12,731 bases of DNA, from assembly GCA_016762995.1 (NCBI GenBank), contig JAESUT010000012.1:13413-26143 (forward strand), in the 5' to 3' direction. The notes beneath the pieces were generated by a model. The model was not told the DNA's origin and searched no databases. It worked only from the letters and a program-made list of their open reading frames with translations. This document shows positions 1-7,005 of this stretch, one piece after another. Position 1 is the first letter of the stretch, and each line of letters starts with the position of its first letter. The translations under genes and the position numbers were made by a program. Source of the DNA: Gammaproteobacteria bacterium. GTDB taxonomy: Bacteria; Pseudomonadota; Gammaproteobacteria; Pseudomonadales; Pseudohongiellaceae.

Positions 1-11
1 ACTCCGCTGTA

Positions 12-154
12 AATATTGACAAGTTAACCACTCAGATCGGCAAAACTTTCGTCAACCCACATCTATATCGCCATTACCTGTTCCCAAGGCGCGAAGCCGG
101 GAAAGTCGATGGTATAGCCAGACGGCAGAGATCGGGGGTTAACTTGTTAGCACC
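12..154 (-). mobile_element. Internally deleted IS6-family insertion sequence remnant (143 bp)
   Basis: Both ends carry the IS tip found throughout this window: AATATTGACAAGTTAA at the left, and at the right the reverse complement of GGTGCTAACAAGTTAA. Read on the minus strand the interior has two recognisable pieces of an IS6 transposase: AVWLYHRL, matching AAWFYHRF in the larger copy at 2179-2442, and then in another frame VDESFADL, matching IDEVFVKI around the first catalytic Asp. The part between is deleted and so is the start of the gene, so this is a dead, MITE-sized derivative. Its right tip ends 16 bp before the stop codon of the next gene. The homology was judged by eye. Confidence 0.72.
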
Positions 155-170
155 CTCGCGCAGGCTTGGC

Positions 171-731
171 TTAGTGCTTGAATTTGTTTCTCGCGTTCGC
201 CCAGGGGTCAACATCCTCTTCAGCAGGTGATGCTGGCGAGCCCAACGATTCGTGATCTCCCGTTCTGGAACGGTTATTATCTCGAGGGCTAGGATGCTGA
301 ATTCGTTGAGCGCCATAACTCTTGTCCGAGCTAGGGCGGTGATGGCCAGCACCTTGATCATAGGCTGCAGCTTTCTCTGCGCGTTTTTCGCGCAGCCTCT
401 CCGCATCGTCCAAACTCAGCTCACTGGGCTCAGCCGGTGCTTGATTCTCTGGAATAACCCGATCTCTGGGAGGCAATAAAAACTGCTCGGAAGACGCTTT
501 AGGTAGATTTTTATATTCATACAAATAGAAAGCTTCAACTTTTTCACACGCCCAGTTTGTTTTTTTAAGAAACTTCAAGCAGGAAGCAATACTCGGATTG
601 GTCTTAAAGCAGTTCATGTTTATATAGGCAAAGAGAATTTCGAAGCCGTAGTGGTCAACTATTTCGATCAACAGGTTCTTTAAACTAAGACCATGCAGAG
701 GGTTGTTCTTATAATTGATCTCATCGTTCAT
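171..731 (-). CDS. VF530 (DUF2132) domain protein with charged C-terminal tail
   Basis: From the ATG at 731 the product is about 186 residues. Residues 10-75 ([13 protein letters not shown]... HYGFEIL... [29 protein letters not shown]) match my memory of the small VF530/DUF2132 domain, a predicted DNA-binding fold first described in Vibrio; its molecular role is not established. The rest is a hydrophilic, low-complexity tail rich in Pro, Ser, Glu and Arg, ending [13 protein letters not shown]. The frame is open upstream to a TTG at 824, but that stretch runs through an IS tip at 793-808, so a start there is unlikely. ATG 731 fits the domain best, and ATG 782 is an alternative. No strong Shine-Dalgarno sequence is visible before either. 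The gene lies between inward-facing IS6 tips (139-154 and 793-808), as cargo of a composite element would. Confidence 0.82.
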   Translation of the reverse strand: MNDEINYKNNPLHGLSLKNLLIEIVDHYGFEILFAYINMNCFKTNPSIASCLKFLKKTNWACEKVEAFYLYEYKNLPKASSEQFLLPPRDRVIPENQAPAEPSELSLDDAERLREKRAEKAAAYDQGAGHHRPSSDKSYGAQRIQHPSPRDNNRSRTGDHESLGSPASPAEEDVDPWANARNKFKH

Positions 732-792
732 ACCAATATCCGGGAAATGAGGAGGTATATCGTAAATAGAAGGGGACAGCATTAGTTTAACA

Positions 793-808
793 GGTATTGA
801 CAAGTTAA
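793..808 (+). repeat. Solo IS6-type left tip
   Basis: GGTATTGACAAGTTAA matches the window consensus GGTACTGACAAGTTAA in all but one position. Its orientation says an element once extended to the right. No transposase sequence is recognisable immediately to the right, so it is a solo tip or the far end of a rearranged element whose other end is at 2461-2476. Confidence 0.55.
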
Positions 809-872
809 CTGTACCCGCGCTCAAAATACGCTGCTTAGCTTCCTCTAGATTGCCACAGCCTTTTCCCGAACC

Positions 873-1008
873 AAAGGGGTCAGAGAACTTTGATTAGCAA
901 ATTACTTTGGCTATAGAAAATTTATTGAGCTTTCTGGTCTCGTTTTTCGAAAATAAGGACAATGTGTTTCGGTGTTTCCCGATCAAAGTTCTCTGCCCCC
1001 TTTGATTC
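873..1008. repeat. Long palindromic repeat, REP/MITE-like, family B copy 1
   Basis: Two 22-bp arms face each other. The left arm is AAAGGGGTCAGAGAACTTTG plus AT (873-894), and the right arm at 982-1003 is its reverse complement with one mismatch. About 87 bp of AT-rich sequence lies between. A second copy is at 3841-3903. Such paired GGGTCAGAG-type arms resemble repeats mobilised by Y1 (REP-associated tyrosine) transposases, but no transposase is present here. The element begins 25 bp beyond the stop of the minus-strand gene at 1034, so it may also serve as a transcription end or mRNA-stabilising hairpin. Confidence 0.7.
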
Positions 1009-1033
1009 TTTTTCTTCGCCACATTTCGAATAG

Positions 1034-1966
1034 CTAATTAGCCCGAAATACACCGAAGCTAGTATTGTTGTTACCCCCTAGCGAGGTCAGTTGAAATTTC
1101 AGCTCAAATGATTCCTCTCCCAAATTCAGTACTGTTAATGTTCCAATCAGGTCAGTTCCTGGCTCTGGACTATGTGTCCAGCTTCCCGTCGCACTAGAAC
1201 TACCAATATTTTGAGAATCCACAACCCACTCTTGATCGCTAATCTGATCAGAGAAATGATTGAATACTTCCTCGATTTCCCAATCAATACTTAGGCTTGC
1301 CCCGGTCTCTATACCACTACGAGAACCGGAATACCCACCTATACCAGTGAATGGGGAATACCGACGCGGCTTCGTTTCCGGCAGCTCCATTATTGGTAGA
1401 TATTGCTGTAAGCCACCTCGGCGTCCACCCATTCGGCCCATTGCTTGCAGTTGTTCCGCCAATTGATCCGCGCAACTCCTATTGTCACTCGCTGGGTTTG
1501 CTGCGATTGTTACGGTGCTGCGCTGATCTTTTTCGGTGTAAGAATGCGAGAGAAAACCTTGCGAGTCATGACAAAAGCGATTGTATGCTTGAGGAGCAAT
1601 CGTGTTTGAGGCTACAAAGCCGCTTCGTACTCGGTTCATTCCGGGCAATTCAAATTCCATATACCCAGCCTGAACAAATGCTTCGCTTAGAGCCGACCGC
1701 GCTTGACTGTCTGTAAGCGTAGTACTGTATACCGCAGCTATTCCGTAACCACGCTCGATACTCCCCATTATTTCTAACTCATTGGGGACATCGATTTCGG
1801 GAAAAGCGCTGCTCAAATCAGAATAGATTGTGGGTTCACCGAAAGAAGTATTACCCAACAAGGCTTTAACAAGCTCTAGCGGGACACTACCTTGAAATTC
1901 CGTGTCTGCGAATGTGGATGATAGACAGGTAACTGCAAAAATCGGTACAACAATATTACGAAGCAT
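1034..1966 (-). CDS. Secreted protein of unknown function, possibly two tandem domains
   Basis: The chosen ATG at 1966 has a good ribosome binding site (GAGGGAA, about 7 nt upstream) and begins a classic signal peptide, MLRNIVVPIFAVTCLSSTFA, cleaved before DTE. The frame stays open 35 codons further upstream, but that stretch has no export signal or visible RBS. The mature protein is about 290 residues. Its first half (VPLELVKALLG... IMGSIERGYGIAAVY... AGYMEF) and last part (VFNHFSDQISDQEWVVDSQ... ATGSWTH) each look like the small domain, ending in an aromatic 'aGW'-type turn, that I recall from secreted proteobacterial proteins of unknown role. A Gly/Arg-rich linker (GRMGGRRGG) separates them. 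Two cysteines (RFCHD and RSCAD) could form a disulfide. It probably acts in the periplasm or outside the cell. No function can be assigned. Confidence 0.8.
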   Translation of the reverse strand: MLRNIVVPIFAVTCLSSTFADTEFQGSVPLELVKALLGNTSFGEPTIYSDLSSAFPEIDVPNELEIMGSIERGYGIAAVYSTTLTDSQARSALSEAFVQAGYMEFELPGMNRVRSGFVASNTIAPQAYNRFCHDSQGFLSHSYTEKDQRSTVTIAANPASDNRSCADQLAEQLQAMGRMGGRRGGLQQYLPIMELPETKPRRYSPFTGIGGYSGSRSGIETGASLSIDWEIEEVFNHFSDQISDQEWVVDSQNIGSSSATGSWTHSPEPGTDLIGTLTVLNLGEESFELKFQLTSLGGNNNTSFGVFRAN

Positions 1967-2178
1967 GCTGTATTCCCTCAAATTTATAAAATAACGAAAT
2001 TCGTGGTTTATACTACGCCTGCGACAAACGAAAAGTAAAGAATCGAGCAACTTTGTCCGTTGAACGGACATTTCTATCGAATCAAAAGCACTTTCACGCG
2101 CGATTAGCGACTGAACTCCATCTCAGACTCTATTAGATGTGCTGTCCCGGAGATTAGGAGACAAAATGCTGTTTCCCC

Positions 2179-2442
2179 CTAAATCTTTACAAACACTTCA
2201 TCAATGAAGAAAGTATCGTCATATCCTTGGTGTTTTCTTCTTAATCGTTGGGCGTATTCTGTCCCAAACTTATTGCACCACAGTCGAATAGCTTCGTAGC
2301 TTATTTGAATGCCACGTTGTGACATCAAATCTTCGATATAGCGATGGCTGAGGTTGAATCGATGGTAGAACCAGGCGGCAAATTGAATGATTTCAGGTGA
2401 AAATCTGTGCCTTTTGTAAGTTTTCGTAGAATTTATGATCAA
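2179..2442 (-). pseudogene. IS6-family transposase, N-terminal fragment
   Basis: The 87 residues hold the helix-turn-helix of IS6-type DDE transposases (YKRHRFSPEIIQFAAWFYHRFN, then HRYIEDLMSQRGIQISYEAIRLWCNKFG) and run into the first catalytic Asp in FIDEVFVKI. The frame then ends at TAG, probably a mutated sense codon since GE follows as in the family. Family members are usually about 230-240 residues, so the second and third acidic catalytic residues are missing and the protein cannot transpose. The 5' end lies 19 bp inside the IS tip at 2461-2476, as expected for the transposase-upstream end of the element. Confidence 0.88.
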
Positions 2443-2445
2443 ATT

Positions 2446-2476
2446 CTGACAAATTGGGATTTAACTTGTCAGTATC
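2446..2476 (-). repeat. IS6-type right tip with subterminal inverted repeat
   Basis: The tip (reverse complement of GATACTGACAAGTTAA, 2461-2476) is preceded by an inverted partial copy of itself, giving a 27-nt hairpin-capable block at 2446-2472 with arms CTGACAAATT and AACTTGTCAG. The same 27-nt layout recurs at 4039-4065, 9165-9191 and 10651-10677. It lies just upstream of the transposase start, so it may be transposase binding sites or a promoter/operator; that role is inferred. Confidence 0.65.
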
Positions 2477-2611
2477 CCCTGATATTCTGAAAGTCTACTG
2501 TTGGCCGAGAGCTCTCGTAGGTTAGAATGTATATCTAATCAAATGACCACGAAAGTGGCGCAAGATCAGTCCTATTATCCAGGGCGTTTATTTTACAAGG
2601 AGTATCTTACA

Positions 2612-2878
2612 GTGCAGGGGAAAATTACCTCAGTAGTTGATTATCTAAACGAAGTGAAGACACGTTGTACGTTCAATGCGGCGGCTGAAGCGATAGGTAT
2701 TACACCACAAGCGCTTAAAAAGCAGCTAGGTGAGGCACGCCCTGAAGTCTCTTGGTTTGTTAGTCCAACTTCAGGCGAGCCTATGCGTTACACGGACAGT
2801 GAAAAACATCCTGAGCTTTATCGCACTACGCGAATTATTACATCAGCAGAGGTTTTAAAACGTAACCTTGGGCTGTAA
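2612..2878 (+). CDS. Small conserved protein, predicted helix-turn-helix DNA-binding
   Basis: The frame is open from an ATG at 2501, but the best start is the GTG at 2612, which follows a near-perfect AAGGAG (2597-2602) with 9 nt spacing. This gives 88 residues beginning MQGKITSVVDYL. Residues 4-35 (VVDYLNEVKTRCTFNAAAEAIGITPQALKKQLG) look like a helix-turn-helix: an alanine-rich helix, the GIT turn, then a recognition helix. The rest (RPEVSWFVSPTSGEP... SEKHPELYRTTRIITSAEVL) recalls small stand-alone proteins in many gammaproteobacteria that have no assigned role. It is probably a DNA-binding or regulatory protein in the cytoplasm; the target is unknown. The stretch 2477-2611 between the IS tip and this start would hold its promoter, but I see no convincing -35/-10 pair. 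Confidence 0.75.
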   Translation: MQGKITSVVDYLNEVKTRCTFNAAAEAIGITPQALKKQLGEARPEVSWFVSPTSGEPMRYTDSEKHPELYRTTRIITSAEVLKRNLGL

Positions 2879-3039
2879 AAGGTTCTGAAAAGCTACCCAC
2901 CCCAACCGAGAAAGGCTTCGATTAGGCATTGCTACTGCCTTTTCCCAAGACGCTATGTGACGCGACCGAATAGGCTCGATTTCAAGGAATGATGGGTAGT
3001 TGAAATTCTGACAAACATGCTCAGCGGCCGGAAGCGTTC

Positions 3040-3133
3040 GTACACTTTGTGTGTAGGAAGCCGTTAATTGGCTTCTAGATCTGAGCACCAAATTGGGCAG
3101 TCGTTAGTCAATGCTAACTATTTTCCAATTTGG
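3040..3133. other. Hairpin-rich stretch inside a 490-bp gene-free region
   Basis: Between 2879 and 3371 I see no convincing gene. The stretch contains three inverted repeats in a row: TACAC-TTTGT-GTGTA near 3040, GAAGCC-GTTAATT-GGCTTC at 3057-3075, and CCAAATTGG/CCAATTTGG at 3088-3096 and 3125-3133 with an inner TTAG/CTAA pair. None has the T-run of an intrinsic terminator. It could be a decayed mobile element, a non-coding RNA or chance. Confidence 0.35.
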
Positions 3134-3371
3134 TCATTTCCCAAACCCACCTTGGCATCACGCCACCAAACTGAAAGAATTCTTAGTCAAATCTATACCC
3201 ACCGTTGTAATATCCATAATGAACTCCCTTTATTGTAAGTGTTTTGGTAACAGATTCACTTTGGCACATTGCGATGCTGCTAGGTAGGAGGAGCCCATTT
3301 TCATTTGCTATGTGCTTCGATGCGCTAGGTTTGGACCGTAAACCTCCGCCAAAAAAGAGAAAGTACACGAT

Positions 3372-3833
3372 ATGAATACCGATAAACTTAACCACTGGCT
3401 AACACTCGGCGCAAATGTTGGAGTCTTGGCGGGGATCATTTTTCTCGTATACGAATTGCAACAAAATACGCTTGCAACACAACTTGATGTCGCAAGTAAC
3501 TTTCAAAATAGTTTTACCGATATTGAAATGTTGATCGCAGGAGAGCCAGAGTTTGCAGAACTACTGGTGAAGGGGCGTGAGGGTGAAAATATGTCTCCTA
3601 CAGATCAGCTTAGGCTGGGTGTTTTCTATACGAATGTGCTCCGGCAGTGGCAATTCGTCCATTTCCAATACCTCAGTGATGCACTAGATAAAGAAATTTG
3701 GAATGGGCAGCGCACCTATTTTGATCAGTTACTCGGTGATGATTCAGGCCTGTTAGAGCACTGGAAAGTGACCAAGTCTCATTACGGCTCACGATTCAAT
3801 GACCTAATACAGTCGATGACTACCGAGCTCTAG
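3372..3833 (+). CDS. Membrane-anchored hypothetical protein (153 aa)
   Basis: One hydrophobic segment near the N-terminus (about residues 10-28, LTLGANVGVLAGIIFLVYEL) is followed by a soluble, mostly helical domain of about 120 residues, probably cytoplasmic or periplasmic and tethered to the inner membrane. The N-terminal pattern, a short polar start, 'W.TLGANVGVLAGIIFLvyEl.QNT' and then a helical domain, is one I recall from small uncharacterised proteins of marine bacteria. No catalytic motif is visible. The start has an AGAGAAAG purine stretch 7-8 nt upstream. A palindromic repeat (3841-3903) begins seven bases past the stop codon and may end the transcript. The gene seems to be a single transcription unit. 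Confidence 0.75.
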   Translation: MNTDKLNHWLTLGANVGVLAGIIFLVYELQQNTLATQLDVASNFQNSFTDIEMLIAGEPEFAELLVKGREGENMSPTDQLRLGVFYTNVLRQWQFVHFQYLSDALDKEIWNGQRTYFDQLLGDDSGLLEHWKVTKSHYGSRFNDLIQSMTTEL

Positions 3834-3840
3834 TCGAATC

Positions 3841-3903
3841 AAAGGGATCAGAGAACTTTGATCCAATGGCATCCATACGTAATCAAACTACACCGACCCC
3901 TTT
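3841..3903. repeat. Palindromic repeat, family B copy 2
   Basis: The left arm (3841-3862) begins AAAGGGATCAGAGAACTTTG. The right arm (3881-3903) is an imperfect reverse complement, about 18 of 22 positions. With the preceding GAATC, the left arm matches the reverse complement of the right arm of copy 1 (982-1008) at 25 of 27 positions. The short 18-base middle allows a strong hairpin right after the stop codon at 3833. Confidence 0.68.
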
Positions 3904-3969
3904 GGTTTTAAAGGTCCGTTGGTCCTGAGTGCTCCGCTCCACCCTTCAGAAACTCTTCTTTACCACACC

Positions 3970-4069
3970 GCATATTGAATTATTTCAAGTGGAAGTGAGG
4001 CACACTCGTAGATTTTTGAGCGGCCCATACGCCAAATACTGACAGCTTGGCGGTTAACTTATCAGAACT
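3970..4069 (-). mobile_element. IS6-family right-end remnant
   Basis: On the minus strand this starts with a tip (AGTTCTGATAAGTTAA) and the 27-nt subterminal inverted repeat (4039-4065). It then keeps a decayed start of the transposase gene: codons reading LPLEIIQYAVW then stop, matching SPEIIQFAAWF in the copy at 2179-2442 and at the same distance, about 75 bp, from the tip. Homology ends there, about 100 bp in. The tip supplies the stop codon of the neighbouring enolase-superfamily gene. Confidence 0.65.
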
Positions 4070-5276
4070 TTTCGATCAGATCCGCCCTGAACGTAACCCC
4101 GAGGCCCGGGCCCTGAGGCACCTTAATCTGGCCGTCCTCTTCCAGGACTGGCGGGTTCTCGAAGACCTGCCAGCCCTCGAAGATATCCGCGTGCGGCGGT
4201 TCGTGGATAAACTCTGTTATCGGGGCGTTTGGCATGGACGCGATAAGGTGGATTCCGCAGATATTGACTAATCGCCGCTCAAACGGCGCCGAGTGCGGCG
4301 AGACTTGTGCGTTGTACGCCGCCGCGAGGGTCCCGATATTGCGGGACATTAGGGGCCCCAGATTGCCAATCTCCGGCATGAGGACGTCGAAACACCCCTG
4401 CTCAAGAAGCCACCTGAACTCATGGATGCCCCAGTTTGACTCGGCGCCGGCCATTGGCATAGCGAGGAGCCGGTTGAGCTCCGCCAACTGCTTGTAGTCG
4501 TAGCGGGGCAGTGGCTCCTCGAGCCAATATACGTTGAGCCGCTGGTACTCCATCGCCGTGTCGTAGGCACGCTTAAAGTTCCAGAGCACCGGATTCTCCC
4601 CATTGGCGTCTGCGTCGCCGGGTGCCTTGTTACCATCGCAAAGAATGTGGAAGTCATCGCCCACCGCTTCCCGAACCAACTCCACGACGCGGATATCCTC
4701 CTCCATCGTCCTGAACCCCGAACGCAGTTTGATGGCGCGCCAGCCGTCCTCTTTAAGTCCAATGGCGATTTCAACCCGGTCTTCCACGGTGCCGATGCCC
4801 CACATGGCAGCGTATGGCAGGACTCGGTCGCGTCCACCGCCCCAGAGCTTGTAGAGCGGTAAATCCGTTGCTTTGCCTAGCAGATCCCAAAGCGCGATCT
4901 CTACCGAAGCGCCCCATCTGCGGTGCGGGCGGTATAGCGCCGCAGCATGCTGATTGATCTCGAAAGGATCTTTGCCGACAAGCAGTTGCTTCACAGTCTC
5001 GATGTTCTCTGGAGGGATCCCGGGGCCAATGCCCACTAGGCCTTGATCCGTGTGCACTTCAGTCACGGTGAAATTGCCAATCTGAACGTGTAGCCCTCCA
5101 CGGGGAGTATCGACGCGTCGGGCAAGGATGCCCTTGTCTTCGATCAGCTTGATCTTGATCAAACGGACATCAGTGATCTTTAGGCGTGTCGCCTGTGCAG
5201 CCTGTGCCGCCTGCGGCAGCATTAATGGCATCGTCACAAGGCCGGGCAACTTGGTTAAGAAATCTCGTCTGCGCAT
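4062..5276 (-). CDS. Tat-exported mandelate racemase/muconate lactonizing enzyme family protein
   Basis: This is an enolase-superfamily enzyme of 404 residues, a normal length. Such enzymes remove the proton next to a carboxylate, usually on sugar acids; the substrate here is unknown. The N-terminus has a twin-arginine motif (MRRRDFLTKL), a hydrophobic stretch and an AQA-type cleavage site near residue 27, so the protein is probably exported folded to the periplasm. The capping domain spans about 30-150 and the barrel follows. The barrel holds a K-x-R acid/base pair (K183, R185 in AIKLRSG), metal ligands in CDGNK (D214), LEEP (253-254) and AES (E279), and a general-base His in SPHS (H328). 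The dyad Asp usually before that His is Glu here (E302 in MPEIGNLG). The start has GGGAG about 6 nt upstream. The gene is visibly richer in GC than its neighbours and flanked by inward IS6 tips, suggesting transfer. Confidence 0.9.
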   Translation of the reverse strand: MRRRDFLTKLPGLVTMPLMLPQAAQAAQATRLKITDVRLIKIKLIEDKGILARRVDTPRGGLHVQIGNFTVTEVHTDQGLVGIGPGIPPENIETVKQLLVGKDPFEINQHAAALYRPHRRWGASVEIALWDLLGKATDLPLYKLWGGGRDRVLPYAAMWGIGTVEDRVEIAIGLKEDGWRAIKLRSGFRTMEEDIRVVELVREAVGDDFHILCDGNKAPGDADANGENPVLWNFKRAYDTAMEYQRLNVYWLEEPLPRYDYKQLAELNRLLAMPMAGAESNWGIHEFRWLLEQGCFDVLMPEIGNLGPLMSRNIGTLAAAYNAQVSPHSAPFERRLVNICGIHLIASMPNAPITEFIHEPPHADIFEGWQVFENPPVLEEDGQIKVPQGPGLGVTFRADLIEKF

Positions 5277-5356
5277 CAGAGCTCCCTGTCTGTAGTTAAA
5301 TTAGTACAATTACCATATGATTTTTATTGCTTTTTTTCAACTCCAACTGCAATCCC

Positions 5357-5372
5357 TGTACTTACAAGTTAA
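5357..5372 (+). repeat. Solo IS6-type left tip
   Basis: TGTACTTACAAGTTAA matches the tip consensus at 13 of 16 positions and faces right. It closes the far side of the racemase-family gene, opposite the tip at 4054-4069. No transposase sequence follows; a different repeat begins 17 bp later. Confidence 0.45.
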
Positions 5373-5388
5373 CTCTCAGATGTAGATG

Positions 5389-5551
5389 AGGACACTCACA
5401 ACTTAATCGTTCAAAAACAGCGGATTGTGTTAGTGAAATTACACGTTAGCCAATAAGTTGTTTAAAAATGGGTGAATAACGGACACTCACTGCAGCTCTG
5501 GTAAGTTTGACCTAAACCACCTGTCTTAAGTTGTTAAATTGTGAGTGCTCT
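5389..5551. repeat. Inverted-repeat element with GGACACTCAC arms
   Basis: The left arm AGGACACTCACAACTTAA (5389-5406) is answered by a right arm at 5526-5551 that reads, reversed, AGAGCACTCACAATTTAAC and so on. A third copy, GGACACTCAC, lies between them at 5481-5490. The arms and roughly 160-bp size fit a miniature element or REP-type repeat. It fills most of the 5277-5639 gap, which otherwise holds only the IS tip and the upstream regions of two divergent genes. Confidence 0.5.
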
Positions 5552-5639
5552 ACCCCGCTTCTTCTAACCCTCAACTTGCGCTCATTTGATCTTTTTGCGG
5601 TAACATGGCGTCACAAGACCGCCATTCTAGGCTTATTTA

Positions 5640-6911
5640 GTGGACGCTCAGATGATCAATGAAACAGCATTGAAGCGGATAACAGTTGTTAGTCTTGTAG
5701 TTTTCTATGCAGCCGTGCTGTTTTTCAGTGTAAACATACCGCAACAAGACGATTTTGATAGCATCTTGGCCTATCTGATCAATTCAGATTCCAGTTTGAG
5801 TGCGGGCTTATTCGATATGCATGTAAGCCATCGAATTATTTTAACTCGCCTACTCGCCAGGCTAAGCAGCGTAGTTAGTGGAGATGTGGATTTTAGACTT
5901 CTCTCCTACTTTGGCTCACTCTCGTTATTGGGTGTGGTCGCGATACTCTACCAATCTACTAAAAACATTCCCCAAAGGGCACTTGTTCTCTGCCTAGTTT
6001 GTTTATGTATATTCTCATTTTTCCATTGGTCGAATGTGGCTTGGGCCACGGCTTCCGTCCAAAACTACACAATCACTTTTGTAGCTGTTGCTGTGTTCTG
6101 GCTATTTAACAACCAGGGGCGATATGCGGTGTTTGGAGCCATATTCCTAGGTCTAGCCGCACCATATATCAGCTCCAGTGGCCTGTTACTACTACCTATC
6201 CTTTTTGTTTGGGCCGTTGTTAGCCCTGCCGCTTCGAGGCCGAGCGGGCTACAAATCCTTACACTTGTCTGCGCAACCCTAATCAGCTTTTATTTCTTCT
6301 TTCTAGGTTTTGAAGAGCAATTCTCGAATCAATCATTGCCATCTGCTGCGATACCAGATGGACTCGATGCTGCCCTCAACATCATTCGAGCTTATCTAAT
6401 TTCTTCAGCGGGATATTTACATTTCCACCCCTTAGCATTGCTAGGAGGCCTTTTCATCAACTTGTATTTCTTACTCCTAATCAAGTGCCGTTACTACGAA
6501 CAGAACAAGATTGTGTTCTATAGCTACCTATTCCTTTTGTCGTCATTTGTTCTAGTCGCACTTTTCAGAAGCGACACGGGTATAAGCCAGTTAATAGCAT
6601 CACGCTATCAGATATACACACTACTACTGAATGCTTTGGTTGTTATTTCATTTTTCGAGCTTGGTTTTAGTCGTTATTTCCCAATTAAGTATTTCAATCA
6701 AATTGTACTTGCTCTTTTTTCGATGCTTTACGCTTCTTCTTTCTTCTATATGGGCAATTTAAATTCCGAGAAAGAGAAAATAGTTCAAGGAATTGTGAGT
6801 TTTGGGGATGGTGATGCCACGAAGCTTTACTACCCAGACACTGAACATGCAGGAAGAATACTCGAGCAAGCTGTGCTTGCTGGAATCTATAAACTACCCA
6901 AGCAAAAATAG
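5640..6911 (+). CDS. Polytopic membrane protein, probable GT-C-type glycosyltransferase
   Basis: The 423-residue product is almost entirely hydrophobic, with about 9-11 membrane segments. After the first segment comes PQQDDFD (34-40), an acidic pair in the first periplasmic loop as in GT-C glycosyltransferases that use lipid-phosphate sugars, followed by HVSHRIILTRLLARL (61-75). That layout and a late SRYQIYTLLL match a family of uncharacterised membrane proteins I recall with 'DD...HR.l.pRl' spacing. It probably transfers a sugar to an envelope glycan on the periplasmic face of the inner membrane, but donor and acceptor cannot be read from the sequence. The start may be the GTG at 5640 or the ATG at 5652; neither has a strong RBS. 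The next gene follows on the same strand after a gap under 100 bp with no terminator visible, so they are probably co-transcribed. Confidence 0.75.
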   Translation: MDAQMINETALKRITVVSLVVFYAAVLFFSVNIPQQDDFDSILAYLINSDSSLSAGLFDMHVSHRIILTRLLARLSSVVSGDVDFRLLSYFGSLSLLGVVAILYQSTKNIPQRALVLCLVCLCIFSFFHWSNVAWATASVQNYTITFVAVAVFWLFNNQGRYAVFGAIFLGLAAPYISSSGLLLLPILFVWAVVSPAASRPSGLQILTLVCATLISFYFFFLGFEEQFSNQSLPSAAIPDGLDAALNIIRAYLISSAGYLHFHPLALLGGLFINLYFLLLIKCRYYEQNKIVFYSYLFLLSSFVLVALFRSDTGISQLIASRYQIYTLLLNALVVISFFELGFSRYFPIKYFNQIVLALFSMLYASSFFYMGNLNSEKEKIVQGIVSFGDGDATKLYYPDTEHAGRILEQAVLAGIYKLPKQK

Positions 6912-7005
6912 TCAATACTGTTACGCTATATCTGAACGACCGATGCCATTTTATGGCCAGTTGAGTTAGAGCGAAGGGTCTTTTCGATTGAGTGAACTCA
7001 AAATC

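Noticed and set aside
74..479. Other open frames on both strands across 74-479
   Set aside because: They overlap the VF530 gene's tail and the IS remnant in other frames and have no supporting features.
809..872. Open reading upstream of the VF530 gene ([18 protein letters not shown])
   Set aside because: It reads like protein but has no start codon after a stop near 898 and runs out of a palindromic repeat and through an IS tip; at most it is a fragment of a lost gene.
1260..1716. Plus-strand frames inside the secreted-protein gene (1260-1466 and 1351-1716)
   Set aside because: They lie opposite a gene with a signal peptide and good RBS, and their translations show no domain.
2501..2611. 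N-terminal extension of the small helix-turn-helix protein from the ATG at 2501
   Set aside because: It has no ribosome binding site and begins right after an IS tip; the GTG at 2612 has AAGGAG at ideal spacing and fits the conserved part.
2855..3395. Minus-strand open frames at 2855-3091 and 3183-3395
   Set aside because: No ribosome binding site, no recognisable composition, and each overlaps the end or start of a better gene; the first also runs across palindromic sequence.
4349..4837. Long minus-strand open frame inside the racemase-family gene (with plus-strand frames at 4047-4271, 4603-4854 and 4647-4862)
   Set aside because: They overlap a clearly coding frame in GC-rich DNA, where spurious open frames are expected; their translations are Ser/Arg/Pro-rich with no domain or RBS.
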